From Amycolatopsis mongoliensis (GTDB taxonomy: Bacteria > Actinomycetota > Actinomycetes > Mycobacteriales > Pseudonocardiaceae): a stretch of DNA of 64,000 nucleotides. The position numbers were made by a program, and so were the translations under genes. The stretch covers positions 6,696,001 to 6,760,000 of the forward strand of contig NZ_CP127295.1 of the NCBI RefSeq assembly GCF_030285665.1, given 5' to 3'. Positions 41,007 through 49,850 of the stretch are shown here, piece after piece. The first letter of the stretch is position 1. Every line of letters begins with the position of its first letter. The notes below the pieces were generated by a model, which searched no databases, was not told where the DNA came from, and saw nothing but the letters and a program-made list of their open reading frames with translations.

Positions 41007-42194
41007 ATGGGGCTGAGGAGTCTTCTGTGGGGCCGCGGCGTTTCCGCGCTCGGCGACGGCCTGTGGTTCACGATCTGGGCGCTGTACTTCACCCGGATCC
41101 TCGGGCTGCCCCCGGTGACGGTGGGCGCGGGGATGGCGGTGGCGAGCGCCGCGGGCATGGTCGCCGCGGTGCCGCTGGGCGCGTTCGCGGACCGGGCCGG
41201 CGCCCGGGCGGTGCTGATCGTGGTGACCCTGGTGCGCGCCGCCGCGATGGCGGGGTACCTGGCGGTGCGCGGCACCTGGTCGTTCCTGGCCGTGACGGTG
41301 CTGTTCACCGCGCTGGCCACCGGCGGGACCGCGATCCGGACGGCGTTGGTGACCGGACTCGTCGCCGACCCGGCGCGCCGGATGCGCGTGCTGGCGCAGC
41401 AGCGGGTCGCGCAGCACGTCGGGTACGCGGCCGGCGCCGGTCTCGGGGCGCTCGTGCTCACGGTCGACGCGCCGTGGGCCTACACCCTGGCCATCGCGGG
41501 CAACGCGGTGAGCTTCCTGGTCCTGGCCGCCGCGACGCTGCTGGTACCCGCGCCCGCCGCCGTCCCGTCCCGGCGGTCCGGCGCCCGCGTGGTCCTCGGT
41601 GACCGGCCGTACCTGTGCGTCGCCGGGGTCACCGCGGTGCTTTCCCTGTGCTGGGCGATGTTGTCGGCCGGGCTGCCGCTGTGGCTGTCCGGCTCGACGC
41701 GGCTGCCGCTGGGGCTGGGCGGGATCGTGGTCGTGCTCAGCTCGGTGGGGATCGCGGTGTTCCAGGTGCCGTTCGCCCGCTTCGGGCGCACCGCGACGCG
41801 GGCGGCCCGGACCGCGGTGGTGTCCGGGGTGGCGCTCGCGACGAGCTGCCTGCTGCTGGCGACGACGTCCGGCGGCGCGGGAGCGGGCGCGGTGACGGTG
41901 GTGGTGCTCGCCGCGGTGCTGCACGTCGGGGGTGAGCTGAGCTACGTGGCCGCGAACTGGGGGTTGTCGGTGCGGCTCATGCGCGAAGAGGCGAAGGGCG
42001 CCTACCAAGGGGCGAGCGAAGCGGCGACGGCGACGGTCCAGATGGTCGGGCCCGGGGTGTTCACGCTCGCGATCGGGGGCCTCGGCGCGCTGGGGTGGGT
42101 GCTGGTCGCGGCGGTGTTCCTGGTCGCCGTCGCGCCCGTCCCGCGGCTGACCCGCTGGGCACTGCGGACCCGCGAACCGGCGCTCGCCCGCTGA
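41007..42194 (+). CDS. MFS transporter (12 helices), ArsR-linked
   Basis: A 395-residue MFS permease. Helix 1 begins GVSALGDGLWFTIWALYFTRILG, and the loop after helix 2 is GAFADRAGARAVLIVV (motif A). The helices are alanine- and valine-rich, with a charged RRMRVLAQQRV segment in the middle region. It resembles efflux permeases regulated by ArsR or MarR proteins. The ATG at 41007 has GAAGGG upstream, at the edge of the operator. The substrate is unknown. Confidence 0.87.
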   Translation: MGLRSLLWGRGVSALGDGLWFTIWALYFTRILGLPPVTVGAGMAVASAAGMVAAVPLGAFADRAGARAVLIVVTLVRAAAMAGYLAVRGTWSFLAVTVLFTALATGGTAIRTALVTGLVADPARRMRVLAQQRVAQHVGYAAGAGLGALVLTVDAPWAYTLAIAGNAVSFLVLAAATLLVPAPAAVPSRRSGARVVLGDRPYLCVAGVTAVLSLCWAMLSAGLPLWLSGSTRLPLGLGGIVVVLSSVGIAVFQVPFARFGRTATRAARTAVVSGVALATSCLLLATTSGGAGAGAVTVVVLAAVLHVGGELSYVAANWGLSVRLMREEAKGAYQGASEAATATVQMVGPGVFTLAIGGLGALGWVLVAAVFLVAVAPVPRLTRWALRTREPALAR

Positions 42195-42244
42195 GCTGCT
42201 CGTTCGGTGGTTCGCGTCCGGCCCCGCGGCTATGCTCCGGAACC

Positions 42245-43210
42245 GTGCCGGGAACGCGCCTCGACCTCGACCGGATCCGGGCCGCCCGGCGGGTGATCGA
42301 CCCGGTCTTCCTCGACAGCCCCCTGTACCGCTGCGAACCCCTGGAACGCGAGCTCGGCTGCCGGGTGAGCATCAAGCTCGAGACCGCGAACCCCGTCCGC
42401 AGCTTCAAGGGCCGCGGCACCGAACTCGTCGTGACCGGCCTCGCCGGACGCGGCGAGCGGGCCGCCGTGTGCGCCAGTGCGGGCAACCTCGGCCAGGCCC
42501 TCGCCCGGTCCGGGCGGGGTCGCGGGATCGACGTCACCGTCGTGGCGTCGCGGTTCGCGCCCGCCGCGAAGCTCGAGCGCATCCGGGCGCTGGGTGCCCA
42601 CCTGGAACTGGTGGACGGCGACTTCGAGCTGGCCCGCGAGCGGGCGGTGGCGCTCGCGCGGGAGCGGGGCGTACGGCTGGTCGAGGACAGCCTGGACGTC
42701 GAGACCTGCGAGGGCGCGGCGACGATCGGCCTGGAGCTGGTGGACGCGGGCCCGTTCGACGCGGTCCTCATCGCCCTCGGCGGCGGGGCGCTGGCGACCG
42801 GCGTCGGCCACGTCCTGAAGACCCTCGCCCCCGGCACCGAAGTGATCGCCATCCAGCCCGCAGGCGCACCGGCGATGGCCCGGTCGTGGCGTGAGCGGCG
42901 GGTCGTGACCACGGAGTCGGCCGACACGATCGCCGACGGCGTCGCGGGCCGGTTCCCCATCCCGGAGGTCCTCGACGACCTGCTGCTCGTGGCCGACGAC
43001 GCCGTCCTGGTGCGGGAAGCGTCGATCGTCGCGGGGATGCGGCTGTTCCTGGAGCACGCGGGCCTGGTGGTGGAGCCGTCGGCGGCCCTCGGCCTCGCGG
43101 CGGTCCTCGAAGACCCCGCCCGTTTCGCCGGGCAGCACGTGGTCACCATCGTGTGCGGCAGCAACGTCGACCTGCCCGCCTACCACCGCTGGCTCGGGCT
43201 CGGGGACTAA
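42245..43210 (+). CDS. PLP-dependent threonine/serine dehydratase-like enzyme
   Basis: A 321-residue fold-type II PLP enzyme. The cofactor Lys lies in NPVRSFKGRGTEL (about residue 57), the Ser/Asn loop in CASAGNLGQALA, the phosphate-binding glycine loop in ALGGGALATG, and the C-terminal base-binding segment in VTIVCGSNVDLP. This matches threonine dehydratase, serine racemase or EutB-like enzymes. The start GTG at 42245 follows the MFS stop by 50 bp. It precedes the hydroxyproline operon but diverging genes lie between them, so a shared role is not shown. Confidence 0.87.
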   Translation: MPGTRLDLDRIRAARRVIDPVFLDSPLYRCEPLERELGCRVSIKLETANPVRSFKGRGTELVVTGLAGRGERAAVCASAGNLGQALARSGRGRGIDVTVVASRFAPAAKLERIRALGAHLELVDGDFELARERAVALARERGVRLVEDSLDVETCEGAATIGLELVDAGPFDAVLIALGGGALATGVGHVLKTLAPGTEVIAIQPAGAPAMARSWRERRVVTTESADTIADGVAGRFPIPEVLDDLLLVADDAVLVREASIVAGMRLFLEHAGLVVEPSAALGLAAVLEDPARFAGQHVVTIVCGSNVDLPAYHRWLGLGD

Positions 43211-43701
43211 CGCGCGAGCAGGCCCTTCTCCCGCATGGCCGCCTGGAACACTTCGGTCTGCGCGGCGTCCAGGAGGTTCGCCGGGAACGCGATCGTGCCC
43301 TCGGACTCCGTCTTCAGCACCCAGAACCCGCGGTTGAGCGTGACGCGCTTGAACGTGGTCCACAGCCGCGTCATCGTGCGCCCGGGAGCCTCGACCGCGT
43401 ATTCGGCGTCGGTCAGGACGATCCGGGTGGCCGAGGGCTCGTCGTAGTGCCGCATCAGCCGGGCGATCCGCCGCGCCTGGAGGACCGGCCAGCCGAGGCC
43501 CAGCAGGAGGACCACACAGCCGACGCCGAGCCCGACCGGGTCCGGCGGCGAACTCCGCAGCGCCTCGGCCAGCGCCAGGAAGCCGAGCACCACGTAGATC
43601 ACGGCGGGCAGCCACCGGGCCACCGGGGCGCTCGGGTGGCACGCGCGGTACGACCGCTTCGCCATTTCGGGTGTGAAGACGAACGAAAACGAGATGTCCA
43701 T
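43207..43701 (-). CDS. YcxB-like membrane protein
   Basis: A 164-residue protein. The N-terminus is soluble (MDISFSFVFTPEMAKRSYR), two hydrophobic helices lie at about 32-50 and 58-78, and the cytoplasmic YcxB-type C-terminal domain has RIVLTDAEYAVEAPGRTMTRLWTTFKRVTLNRGFW. Function unknown for the family; it resembles small membrane-anchored PH-like proteins. The stop overlaps the end of the converging PLP-enzyme gene by 4 bp. Confidence 0.78.
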   Translation of the reverse strand: MDISFSFVFTPEMAKRSYRACHPSAPVARWLPAVIYVVLGFLALAEALRSSPPDPVGLGVGCVVLLLGLGWPVLQARRIARLMRHYDEPSATRIVLTDAEYAVEAPGRTMTRLWTTFKRVTLNRGFWVLKTESEGTIAFPANLLDAAQTEVFQAAMREKGLLAR

Positions 43702-43806
43702 GGACGGTTCCCCCAGGGTGGTGATCGGGCGCGCTGATTCTGGCACGGCGCCCGGCGTGTCATCATGACCGTGCCCGATCGGCACACCGAACGGAGACGG
43801 GACTCG

Positions 43807-44451
43807 ATGGACGCTTTACCGAACGGCGGGACCCCCGTGGCCGAAGACGGCGGCCCGTCGATCCGCGACATGCTCGCCGTCAACCTGCGGGCCGCACGGG
43901 CGGCGCGGGGCCTGTCGCTGTCCGAGCTCTCGCGGCGGTCCGGGATCGGCAAGGCGACCCTCTCGCAGCTGGAAGCCGGCACCGGCAACCCGACCATCGA
44001 GACCGTCTTCAGCCTGTCCCGCGCCCTCGAGGTGGCCATCTCCGACCTGCTCGACCACCGGCCCCGCGGCGGGCTGACCGTCGTGCGCGGGGCCGAGGTC
44101 GAAGTGCTCCGCGGCGAGGGGATCGACCTGCGGCCACTGCGCCGGATCGAGGCCGAGAGCAGCGTGTTCGAGGTCTACGACCAGGTCGTCCGCGGGGACG
44201 CGCCGCAGCGGTCGCAGGGGCACGTCGGCGTGGAGCACACCGTCGTCCAGGCCGGCGGCCTGCGCGTCGAGGTCGCCGGGCGGACCGTCGACCTGGGGCC
44301 GGGGGACTACGTCGCCTTCGACGCCCGCGAGCCGCACAGCTACACCGCGCTCGCCGCTCCCGTGCACTCGGTCCTGCTGCTCCAGTACCGCGCCGACGAA
44401 CGCCTCGACGGCCGGCCGCATCCGTTGACACCCCCGCCTCGGGAGACTTAA
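43807..44451 (+). CDS. XRE-cupin regulator of the hydroxyproline operon
   Basis: A 214-residue regulator. An N-terminal HTH (LRAARAARGLSLSELSRRSGIGKATLSQLEAGTGNPTIETV) is followed by a C-terminal cupin with VEHTVVQAGGLRVEVAGRTVDLGPGDYVAFDA. Such regulators sense small amino-acid derived ligands and commonly control amino-acid catabolism. I take ATG 43807 (GGGA upstream); an ATG 42 nt earlier is possible. It sits 37 bp before the first dehydrogenase gene on the same strand and so reads into the operon it most likely controls. Confidence 0.87.
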   Translation: MDALPNGGTPVAEDGGPSIRDMLAVNLRAARAARGLSLSELSRRSGIGKATLSQLEAGTGNPTIETVFSLSRALEVAISDLLDHRPRGGLTVVRGAEVEVLRGEGIDLRPLRRIEAESSVFEVYDQVVRGDAPQRSQGHVGVEHTVVQAGGLRVEVAGRTVDLGPGDYVAFDAREPHSYTALAAPVHSVLLLQYRADERLDGRPHPLTPPPRET

Positions 44452-44488
44452 CCTCCGATCGTTCGCTTTACCGAACACCGGAGGGTCG

Positions 44489-45634
44489 ATGAACCGAACG
44501 CGGGTGGTGGTGATCGGGGCCGGCGTCGTCGGAGCGGCGTGCGCCCGGGAGCTGAGCCTCGCCGGGTTCGGCGTCCTGGTCCTCGACCGCGGCCGGCCCG
44601 CGGGCGGCACCACCTCGCACGGCGAGGGCAACCTCCTCGTCTCGGACAAGGGGCCGGGCGCGGAGCTGCGGCTCGCGCAGCTTTCGGCCCGGCTGTGGCC
44701 GGAGATCGCGGCCGAACTCGGCGACGCCTGCGAGTTCGACCCCAAGGGCGGCATCGTCGTGGCCACCACCGAAGCCGGCGCCCGCGCGCTCACCGCGTTC
44801 GCCGCGGAGCAGGCCGAAGCCGGGGTACGCACCGAGGTACTGTCCACAGTGGACCTCGCGGCGGCCGAACCCGCGCTGACCCGCGAGGTGACCGCCGCGG
44901 TCCGCTACCCGGAGGACGCGCAGGTCCAGCCGGCCGGCGCGACCCTGGCCCTGCTCGGCTCGGCCCTCGCGCACGGCGCCCGCCTGCGCACCGACGTCGA
45001 GGTCACCGGCGCCGTCGTCCGCGGCGACCGGATCACCGGGGTCCGCGTGCCCGGCGAGGTCCTCGACGCCGACGTCGTCGTCAACGCGGCGGGCCCGTGG
45101 GCAGGAGAAGTCTCGGCGCGCCTGGGCGCCCCGATCGCGGTCCGGCCCCGGCGCGGCGAGGTGCTGGTGACCACGCCGATGCCCGGGGTGGTGCGGCACA
45201 AGGTCTACGACGCCGACTACGTCGGGGCGGTCGGGTCCGGCGACGGCCGGCTGCAGACGTCCGCCGTCGTCGAGTCGACGCGGGGCGGCACGATCCTGAT
45301 CGGCTCGTCACGCCGCCGGGTCGGCTTCGACGACGCGATCGTGCCGGCGGTGCTGAGCGCCATCGCGGTGAAGGCGCTGCGGCTGTTCCCGTCGCTGGCC
45401 GACGCCGCGGTGATGCGCGCGTACGGCGGCTTCCGGCCCTATGTGGACGATCACCTCCCGGTCCTGGGTGAGGACCCGCGGCTCGGAAACCTTTGGCACG
45501 CGACGGGACACGAAGGCGCGGGCATCGGCCTGAGCGTCGGCACGGCGAGGCTGCTGCGCGAACTGCTGACCGGGGCTTCGCCGTCGATGCCGGTCGAGGA
45601 GTTCACTGTGGACCGTCCGGCGGTGATCGCATGA
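44489..45634 (+). CDS. D-hydroxyproline dehydrogenase, FAD (DAO-type) subunit
   Basis: A 381-residue FAD-dependent oxidoreductase of the glycine-oxidase/DAO group. The dinucleotide loop is VVVIGAGVVGAACARELSLAG, with late motifs NAAGPWAGEVSARLG and LWHATGHEGAGIGLSVG, the FAD-binding C-terminal segment. With the two downstream genes it matches the three-subunit D-hydroxyproline dehydrogenase that oxidises cis-4-hydroxy-D-proline to pyrroline-4-hydroxy-2-carboxylate. It overlaps the following small gene by 4 bp (ATGA). Confidence 0.88.
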   Translation: MNRTRVVVIGAGVVGAACARELSLAGFGVLVLDRGRPAGGTTSHGEGNLLVSDKGPGAELRLAQLSARLWPEIAAELGDACEFDPKGGIVVATTEAGARALTAFAAEQAEAGVRTEVLSTVDLAAAEPALTREVTAAVRYPEDAQVQPAGATLALLGSALAHGARLRTDVEVTGAVVRGDRITGVRVPGEVLDADVVVNAAGPWAGEVSARLGAPIAVRPRRGEVLVTTPMPGVVRHKVYDADYVGAVGSGDGRLQTSAVVESTRGGTILIGSSRRRVGFDDAIVPAVLSAIAVKALRLFPSLADAAVMRAYGGFRPYVDDHLPVLGEDPRLGNLWHATGHEGAGIGLSVGTARLLRELLTGASPSMPVEEFTVDRPAVIA

Positions 45635-45885
45635 TCGAGATCACCGTCGACGGCGAGCGGGTGCCGGGCATCGAGGGGCAGACGGTGGCCGGGGTGCTGC
45701 TGGCCGCCGGCCGGATGTCGTGGCGCACGACCCGCTCGGGAGCCCCGCGCGGAGTGTTCTGCGGGATCGGCGCGTGCTTCGACTGCGTGCTGACGGTGAA
45801 CGGAGTGCCCGACGTCCGCGCGTGTCGCCGCCGCGCCGCCGACGGGGACGAGGTCCGGACGCAGTCCCGGCAGGAGAAGGCATGA
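45631..45885 (+). CDS. D-hydroxyproline dehydrogenase, small [2Fe-2S] subunit
   Basis: An 84-residue ferredoxin-like protein. The cluster ligands are in GVFCGIGACFDCVLTV (C-x4-C-x2-C) with a later Cys in VRACRRRAADGD. In the operon it is the gamma-type electron-transfer subunit linking the FAD subunits. ATGA overlaps join it to both neighbours. Confidence 0.87.
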   Translation: MIEITVDGERVPGIEGQTVAGVLLAAGRMSWRTTRSGAPRGVFCGIGACFDCVLTVNGVPDVRACRRRAADGDEVRTQSRQEKA

Positions 45886-47405
45886 CGCGGGTGGTCGTGG
45901 TCGGCGCCGGGCCCGCGGGGCTCGCGGCCGCCGAGGCTGCGCTGCGGGCCGGGGCCGAGGTCACGGTCCTGGACCAGTCGGACGCGCCGGGCGGCCAGTA
46001 CCACCGGACGCTGTACGGCGCACGGCAGCAAGGCTTCGAGAGACTGCTGGCGCGGTGCGACTGGTGGCCGGAAAGCACGGTCTGGGCCCTCGAAACCACC
46101 GCGGCCGGCAATGCTGGGGCCGCCGATCGCGCGGCGGGGGAGTCCGCGGCCGGGGATGCCGCGACTGGTGATACCGGGGCAGGCGATCTCGCGGCCGCCG
46201 CTCGCGCGGCCGGCGATGCTGGGGGCGGCGATCTCGTGGTGGCCGACCCCGCGACCGGCGTCCGCGGGGTCGGCGACGCTGGGGCCGGCGATGCCGCGGC
46301 CGCAGCCCCTGGAGCCGGCGGGCGGGGAACAGGCCTCCGGCTCCACGTCCTCCGCGGTCCGGCTGACGGCACCGGCCGCACCCGCCACACGCTCGAACCC
46401 GACGCCCTCGTCCTCGCCACCGGCGCGCACGACCGCACCCTGCCCTTCCCCGGCTGGCAGCTGCCCGGCGTCTTCACCGCGGGCGCCGCGCAGGCGCTGG
46501 CCAAGGGGGAGCGGGTCGCCGTCGGGCGGCGGGTGCTCGTCGCCGGGGCCGGGCCGTTCCTGCTGCCCGTCGCCGCGTCGCTCCTGGGCGTCGGGGCCGA
46601 AGTGGCCGCCGTGCTGGAGGCCAACCCGGCCCCGACCGTCCTCAAAGGATGGCGCTTCCCCACGCGCAAAGCCGGCGAACTGGCCCACTACGCCGCCACC
46701 CTCGCCCGCCACCGCGTCCCCTACCACCTGGGCCGCACCCTCGTCGAAGCCCGCGGGGACGAGCGGGTCCGCGAAGCCGTCACCGCCCGCGTCCGCCCGG
46801 ACTGGTCGGTCATCCCCGGCACCGAACGCACCTTCGCGGTCGACGCCGTCTGCGTCGGACACGGCTTCACGCCGCAACCCGAACTCGCCGTCGTCGCCGG
46901 GTGCGTGCTCGACGGTGGGTTCGTCCGAACGAACAAGGACCAACGGACCAGCGTCGGGAACATCTACGCCGCCGGGGAGATCACCGGGATCGGTGGTGCG
47001 GACGCCGCACGTGCCGAGGGCGCCGTCGCCGGATGCGTCGCTGCCGGGGGCACGCCGAGCCCTGAGCTGCTGCGCGAGCGTGACCGCACCCGACGATTCG
47101 CGGACCGGCTGAAGGCCGCCCACCCCATCGGCGCCGCCTGGCCCGGTTGGCTGCGCGACGACACCATCGTCTGCCGCTGCGAGGAAACCACCTACGGAGA
47201 AATAAAAGCCGCCGTCGCCGACCCCACCACACCGGGCCCGCACGCCCTCAAGCTCGGCACCCGCGCCGGCCTCGGCCCGTGCCAGGGCCGGATGTGCGGG
47301 CCCACCGTCGCCGAGCTCTGCGGGGGCACCGAACGCCACCACCGTCCGATCGCCCAGCCGATCCGCCTGGGCGAGCTCGCCGACCCGAAGGAGACCCCAG
47401 CATGA
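45882..47405 (+). CDS. D-hydroxyproline dehydrogenase, large FAD/NAD-type subunit with an inserted repeat region
   Basis: A 507-residue pyridine-nucleotide-disulfide-type flavoprotein. Residues 3-25 form the FAD loop (VVVVGAGPAGLAAAEAALRAG), about 213-235 a second dinucleotide loop (VLVAGAGPFLLPVAASLLG), and the C-terminus is a BFD-like [2Fe-2S] domain (CRCEETTYGE and GPCQGRMCG). The stretch about residues 76-150 is a Gly/Ala/Asp-rich insertion with a 20-residue period, encoded by a 60-nt repeat, not expected in the family. The frame is intact. The protein is coupled to the subunits before it and the deaminase after it (ATGA). Confidence 0.88.
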   Translation: MTRVVVVGAGPAGLAAAEAALRAGAEVTVLDQSDAPGGQYHRTLYGARQQGFERLLARCDWWPESTVWALETTAAGNAGAADRAAGESAAGDAATGDTGAGDLAAAARAAGDAGGGDLVVADPATGVRGVGDAGAGDAAAAAPGAGGRGTGLRLHVLRGPADGTGRTRHTLEPDALVLATGAHDRTLPFPGWQLPGVFTAGAAQALAKGERVAVGRRVLVAGAGPFLLPVAASLLGVGAEVAAVLEANPAPTVLKGWRFPTRKAGELAHYAATLARHRVPYHLGRTLVEARGDERVREAVTARVRPDWSVIPGTERTFAVDAVCVGHGFTPQPELAVVAGCVLDGGFVRTNKDQRTSVGNIYAAGEITGIGGADAARAEGAVAGCVAAGGTPSPELLRERDRTRRFADRLKAAHPIGAAWPGWLRDDTIVCRCEETTYGEIKAAVADPTTPGPHALKLGTRAGLGPCQGRMCGPTVAELCGGTERHHRPIAQPIRLGELADPKETPA

Positions 47406-48313
47406 GCACCCGCGACCTCGGCGGCGTGGTCGTCGCCGCCGCGCTGCCCTACCGGGCCGACGACTCCGCCCCGGCCGGGCTGGCCGTCGACTACGACGCC
47501 TACGCCGAACACTGCCGCTGGCTCGTCGAGAACGGCTGCCGCGGCGTCGGCCCGAACGGTTCCCTCGGCGAGTACTCCTCGCTCACCGACGACGAACGCC
47601 GCCGCGTAGCCCGCACCGCGATCGACGCTGTCGGGAGCGACGGGATCGTCGTCGTCGGCATCCACGGCCCCGGCGCGCACCAGGCCAAGCAGTGGGCGGA
47701 GGCGGCGGCCGAAGACGGCGCGCACGGCGTGCTCTGCCTGCCCCCGACGCTCTACCGCGCCAACCGCGGCGAGGTCCTCGCGCACTTCGAGGCCGTCGCG
47801 TCCGTCGGGCTGCCGGTGATGGTCTACAACAACCCCTTCGACACCAAGGTCGACCTCACGCCCGACCTGCTGGCCGAGATCGCGCAGATCGACAACGTCG
47901 TGGCCGTCAAGGAGTTCTCCGGCGACGTCCGGCGCGTCCTGGAGATCCGTGAGCGCGCCCCGGGGCTGGCCGTGATCAGCGGCGCCGACGACGTCGTCCT
48001 GGAGAGCCTGCTGATGGGGGCGACCGGCTGGTTCGCCGGGTTCCCGAACGTCTTCCCGGCCGAGTCGGCGCGCCTGTTCGAGCTGGCCACGGCGGGCAAG
48101 CTCGACGAGGCCCGGGCGCTCTACGAGCCGCTGGTGGCCGCGTTCCGCTGGGACTCGCGCACCGAGTTCGTCCAGGCCATCAAGCTCGGGATGGACATGG
48201 TGGGCCGCTACGGCGGGCCGTGCCGCCCGCCACGCGGGCCGCTGTCGGACGCCCAGCGCGAGCAGGTCCGCGCCGACATGGGCCGGGCGCTGGCCGCGCT
48301 GGGGGTGGCGTAG
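47402..48313 (+). CDS. DapA-family 1-pyrroline-4-hydroxy-2-carboxylate deaminase
   Basis: A 303-residue TIM-barrel lyase of the dihydrodipicolinate synthase family. The Schiff-base Lys lies in NVVAVKEFSGD (about 166) and the proton-shuttle Tyr in PVMVYNNPFD (about 140). GVGPNGSLGEYSSL replaces the GTTGE loop. In hydroxyproline catabolism the family member deaminates pyrroline-4-hydroxy-2-carboxylate to alpha-ketoglutarate semialdehyde. Operon position between the dehydrogenase and epimerase supports that assignment over dipicolinate synthesis. Confidence 0.88.
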   Translation: MSTRDLGGVVVAAALPYRADDSAPAGLAVDYDAYAEHCRWLVENGCRGVGPNGSLGEYSSLTDDERRRVARTAIDAVGSDGIVVVGIHGPGAHQAKQWAEAAAEDGAHGVLCLPPTLYRANRGEVLAHFEAVASVGLPVMVYNNPFDTKVDLTPDLLAEIAQIDNVVAVKEFSGDVRRVLEIRERAPGLAVISGADDVVLESLLMGATGWFAGFPNVFPAESARLFELATAGKLDEARALYEPLVAAFRWDSRTEFVQAIKLGMDMVGRYGGPCRPPRGPLSDAQREQVRADMGRALAALGVA

Positions 48314-49314
48314 TGCGGTCCTCGCGCGCGATCACGGCGGTCGACTCGCACACCGAAGGCATGCCCACGCGAGTGGTGACCGGCGGTGTCGGCCCGATCC
48401 CCGGAGCCACCATGGCCGAGCGGCGCCGGTACTTCATGGAGCACCTGGACCACATCCGGCAGTTCCTGATGCACGAGCCGCGCGGGCATTCGGCGATGAG
48501 CGGCGCGATCCTGCAGCCGCCCTGCCGCGACGACGCCGACTGGGGTGTCGTGTACATCGAGGTGTCCGGCTGCCTGCCGATGTGCGGCCACGGCACCATC
48601 GGCGTCGCGACGGTGCTGGTGGAGACCGGCATGGTCGAGGTGACCGAGCCGACGACCGTGGTGCGCCTGGACACCCCGGCCGGGCTCGTGCGCGCCGAGG
48701 TCACCGTCCGCGACGGGCGCGCCGAACGGGTCAAGCTCCGCAACGTCGCGTCGTTCCTCGCCGAGCGCGACGCCGTCGTGGACGTGCCCGGCCTCGGCGA
48801 GGTGCGCTACGACCTGGCCTACGGCGGGAACTTCTACGCCATCCTCGAACTGTCCCAAGTGGACATCCCGTTCGAACAGTCCGAAAAGGACCGGATCCTG
48901 AGTGCCGGCCTCGACATCATGGCCGCGATCAACGAGCAGCGCCCGCCGAAGCACCCGGCCGACCCGCTGATCGGCGGCTGCAAGCACGTCCAGTTCCTCG
49001 CCCCGGGCTCGGACGCGCGGGCGTCGCGCAACGCCATGGCGATCCACCCGGGCTGGTTCGACCGGTCGCCGTGCGGCACCGGCACGTCCGCCCGGATGGC
49101 CCAGCTGCACGCCCGGGGCGAGCTGCCGCTGCACACGCCGTTCGAAAACAGTTCGTTCATCGGCACGACGTTCACCGGCGAGCTGGTGGGGGAGACGGAG
49201 GTGGGCGGGGTGCGGGCGGTGATCCCCGAGTTCTCGGGCCGCGCGTGGATCACCGGCACGGCCACCTACCTCCTCGACCCGGACGACCCCTTCCCGACCG
49301 GGTTCGTGCTCTAG
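48313..49314 (+). CDS. 4-hydroxyproline 2-epimerase (proline racemase family)
   Basis: A 333-residue proline-racemase-fold enzyme. It has both catalytic cysteines, in [12 protein letters not shown] (about residue 88-96) and [12 protein letters not shown] (about 254-265). N-terminal [14 protein letters not shown] is the substrate-binding start. The Cys/Cys pair distinguishes it from the Thr-containing 3-hydroxyproline dehydratase. It interconverts trans-4-hydroxy-L-proline and cis-4-hydroxy-D-proline, the first step. The GTG start shares a base with the deaminase stop (TAGTG). Confidence 0.9.
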   Translation: MRSSRAITAVDSHTEGMPTRVVTGGVGPIPGATMAERRRYFMEHLDHIRQFLMHEPRGHSAMSGAILQPPCRDDADWGVVYIEVSGCLPMCGHGTIGVATVLVETGMVEVTEPTTVVRLDTPAGLVRAEVTVRDGRAERVKLRNVASFLAERDAVVDVPGLGEVRYDLAYGGNFYAILELSQVDIPFEQSEKDRILSAGLDIMAAINEQRPPKHPADPLIGGCKHVQFLAPGSDARASRNAMAIHPGWFDRSPCGTGTSARMAQLHARGELPLHTPFENSSFIGTTFTGELVGETEVGGVRAVIPEFSGRAWITGTATYLLDPDDPFPTGFVL

Positions 49315-49606
49315 GACGTGATGCTGGCGACCACGTCGACGCCGTAGTTGTTCGCGTAGCCGTTTTTTCGACGCCGACCAGGATCTCCGCGACGTCGAAC
49401 CAGCGGTCCCAGAAGGGAGTTTCACGCAGGACGTCGACCAGGCGCTGGTACGCCGCGTGGTCGACGGCCTCCCACACCCACACGTCGGTCACGCGCGCCG
49501 AGTAGAACTCGGTGTCGTAGAAGCGCGAACGGACGCCTTTCGCCTTTTCCTCGATCGCCGGGACGACCTCGGTGCGGAACGCCGCGATCCGCTGCTCGAC
49601 CGTCAT
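49311..49606 (-). pseudogene. Darcynin-like gene with a frameshift
   Basis: The recognisable part begins [10 protein letters not shown] and continues through [21 protein letters not shown] and [14 protein letters not shown], as in darcynin family proteins. A T6 run (49362-49367 on the plus strand) causes a one-base shift. With five bases the reading would continue [12 protein letters not shown] to the stop at 49311-49313, a typical C-terminus. The actual frame runs on into foreign sequence. The homologous start should lie a dozen or more residues upstream (LHEWPA precedes this ATG), where no good start exists. Function of the family is unknown. Confidence 0.7.
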
Positions 49607-49669
49607 GGCCGGCCACTCGTGCAGGTGCCGGCCGAGGGAGCGCACCGGTTCGCGGGTCTGCCGCGGCTT

Positions 49670-49715
49670 GTCGTGAGTGAGAAACCGGGTTGGAACACGG
49701 TTTCTCACTCACGAC
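49670..49715. repeat. Hairpin with 21-nt arms (one mismatch)
   Basis: GTCGTGAGTGAGAAACCG (49670-49687) pairs perfectly with 49698-49715; three further positions pair with one mismatch, giving 21-nt arms and a 4-nt loop. It lies just past the broken 5' end of the darcynin-like gene, in the patch of gene remnants. It resembles the hairpins near 23.7 and 54.5 kb in size but not in exact sequence. Confidence 0.75.
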
Positions 49716-49724
49716 CCACTGTCC

Positions 49725-49850
49725 ATGGACATCAGACGCGCGACACCAGAGCCGCGACGCTGCAAGACGATGATGAGCCCCCTGGTCGACCTCACCGCGC
49801 GGGAGTACCGGGTTGCCGGGCACATCGCCGACGGCCCTGACGGGTCATGA
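49725..49850 (+). pseudogene. Possible fragment of a LuxR-type HTH gene (41 codons)
   Basis: The short frame contains LVDLTAREYRVAGHIADGP, like the start of LuxR-type C-terminal HTH domains (LTxREyeVaxxIAxG). It is cut off by a stop and overlaps the end of the encapsulin remnant on the opposite strand. I regard it as a remnant of a regulator, with low certainty. Confidence 0.35.

Noticed and set aside
46107..46331. CRISPR or other repeat array
   Set aside because: The repeats are coding, in frame, with no spacer structure; treated as an in-gene tandem repeat.
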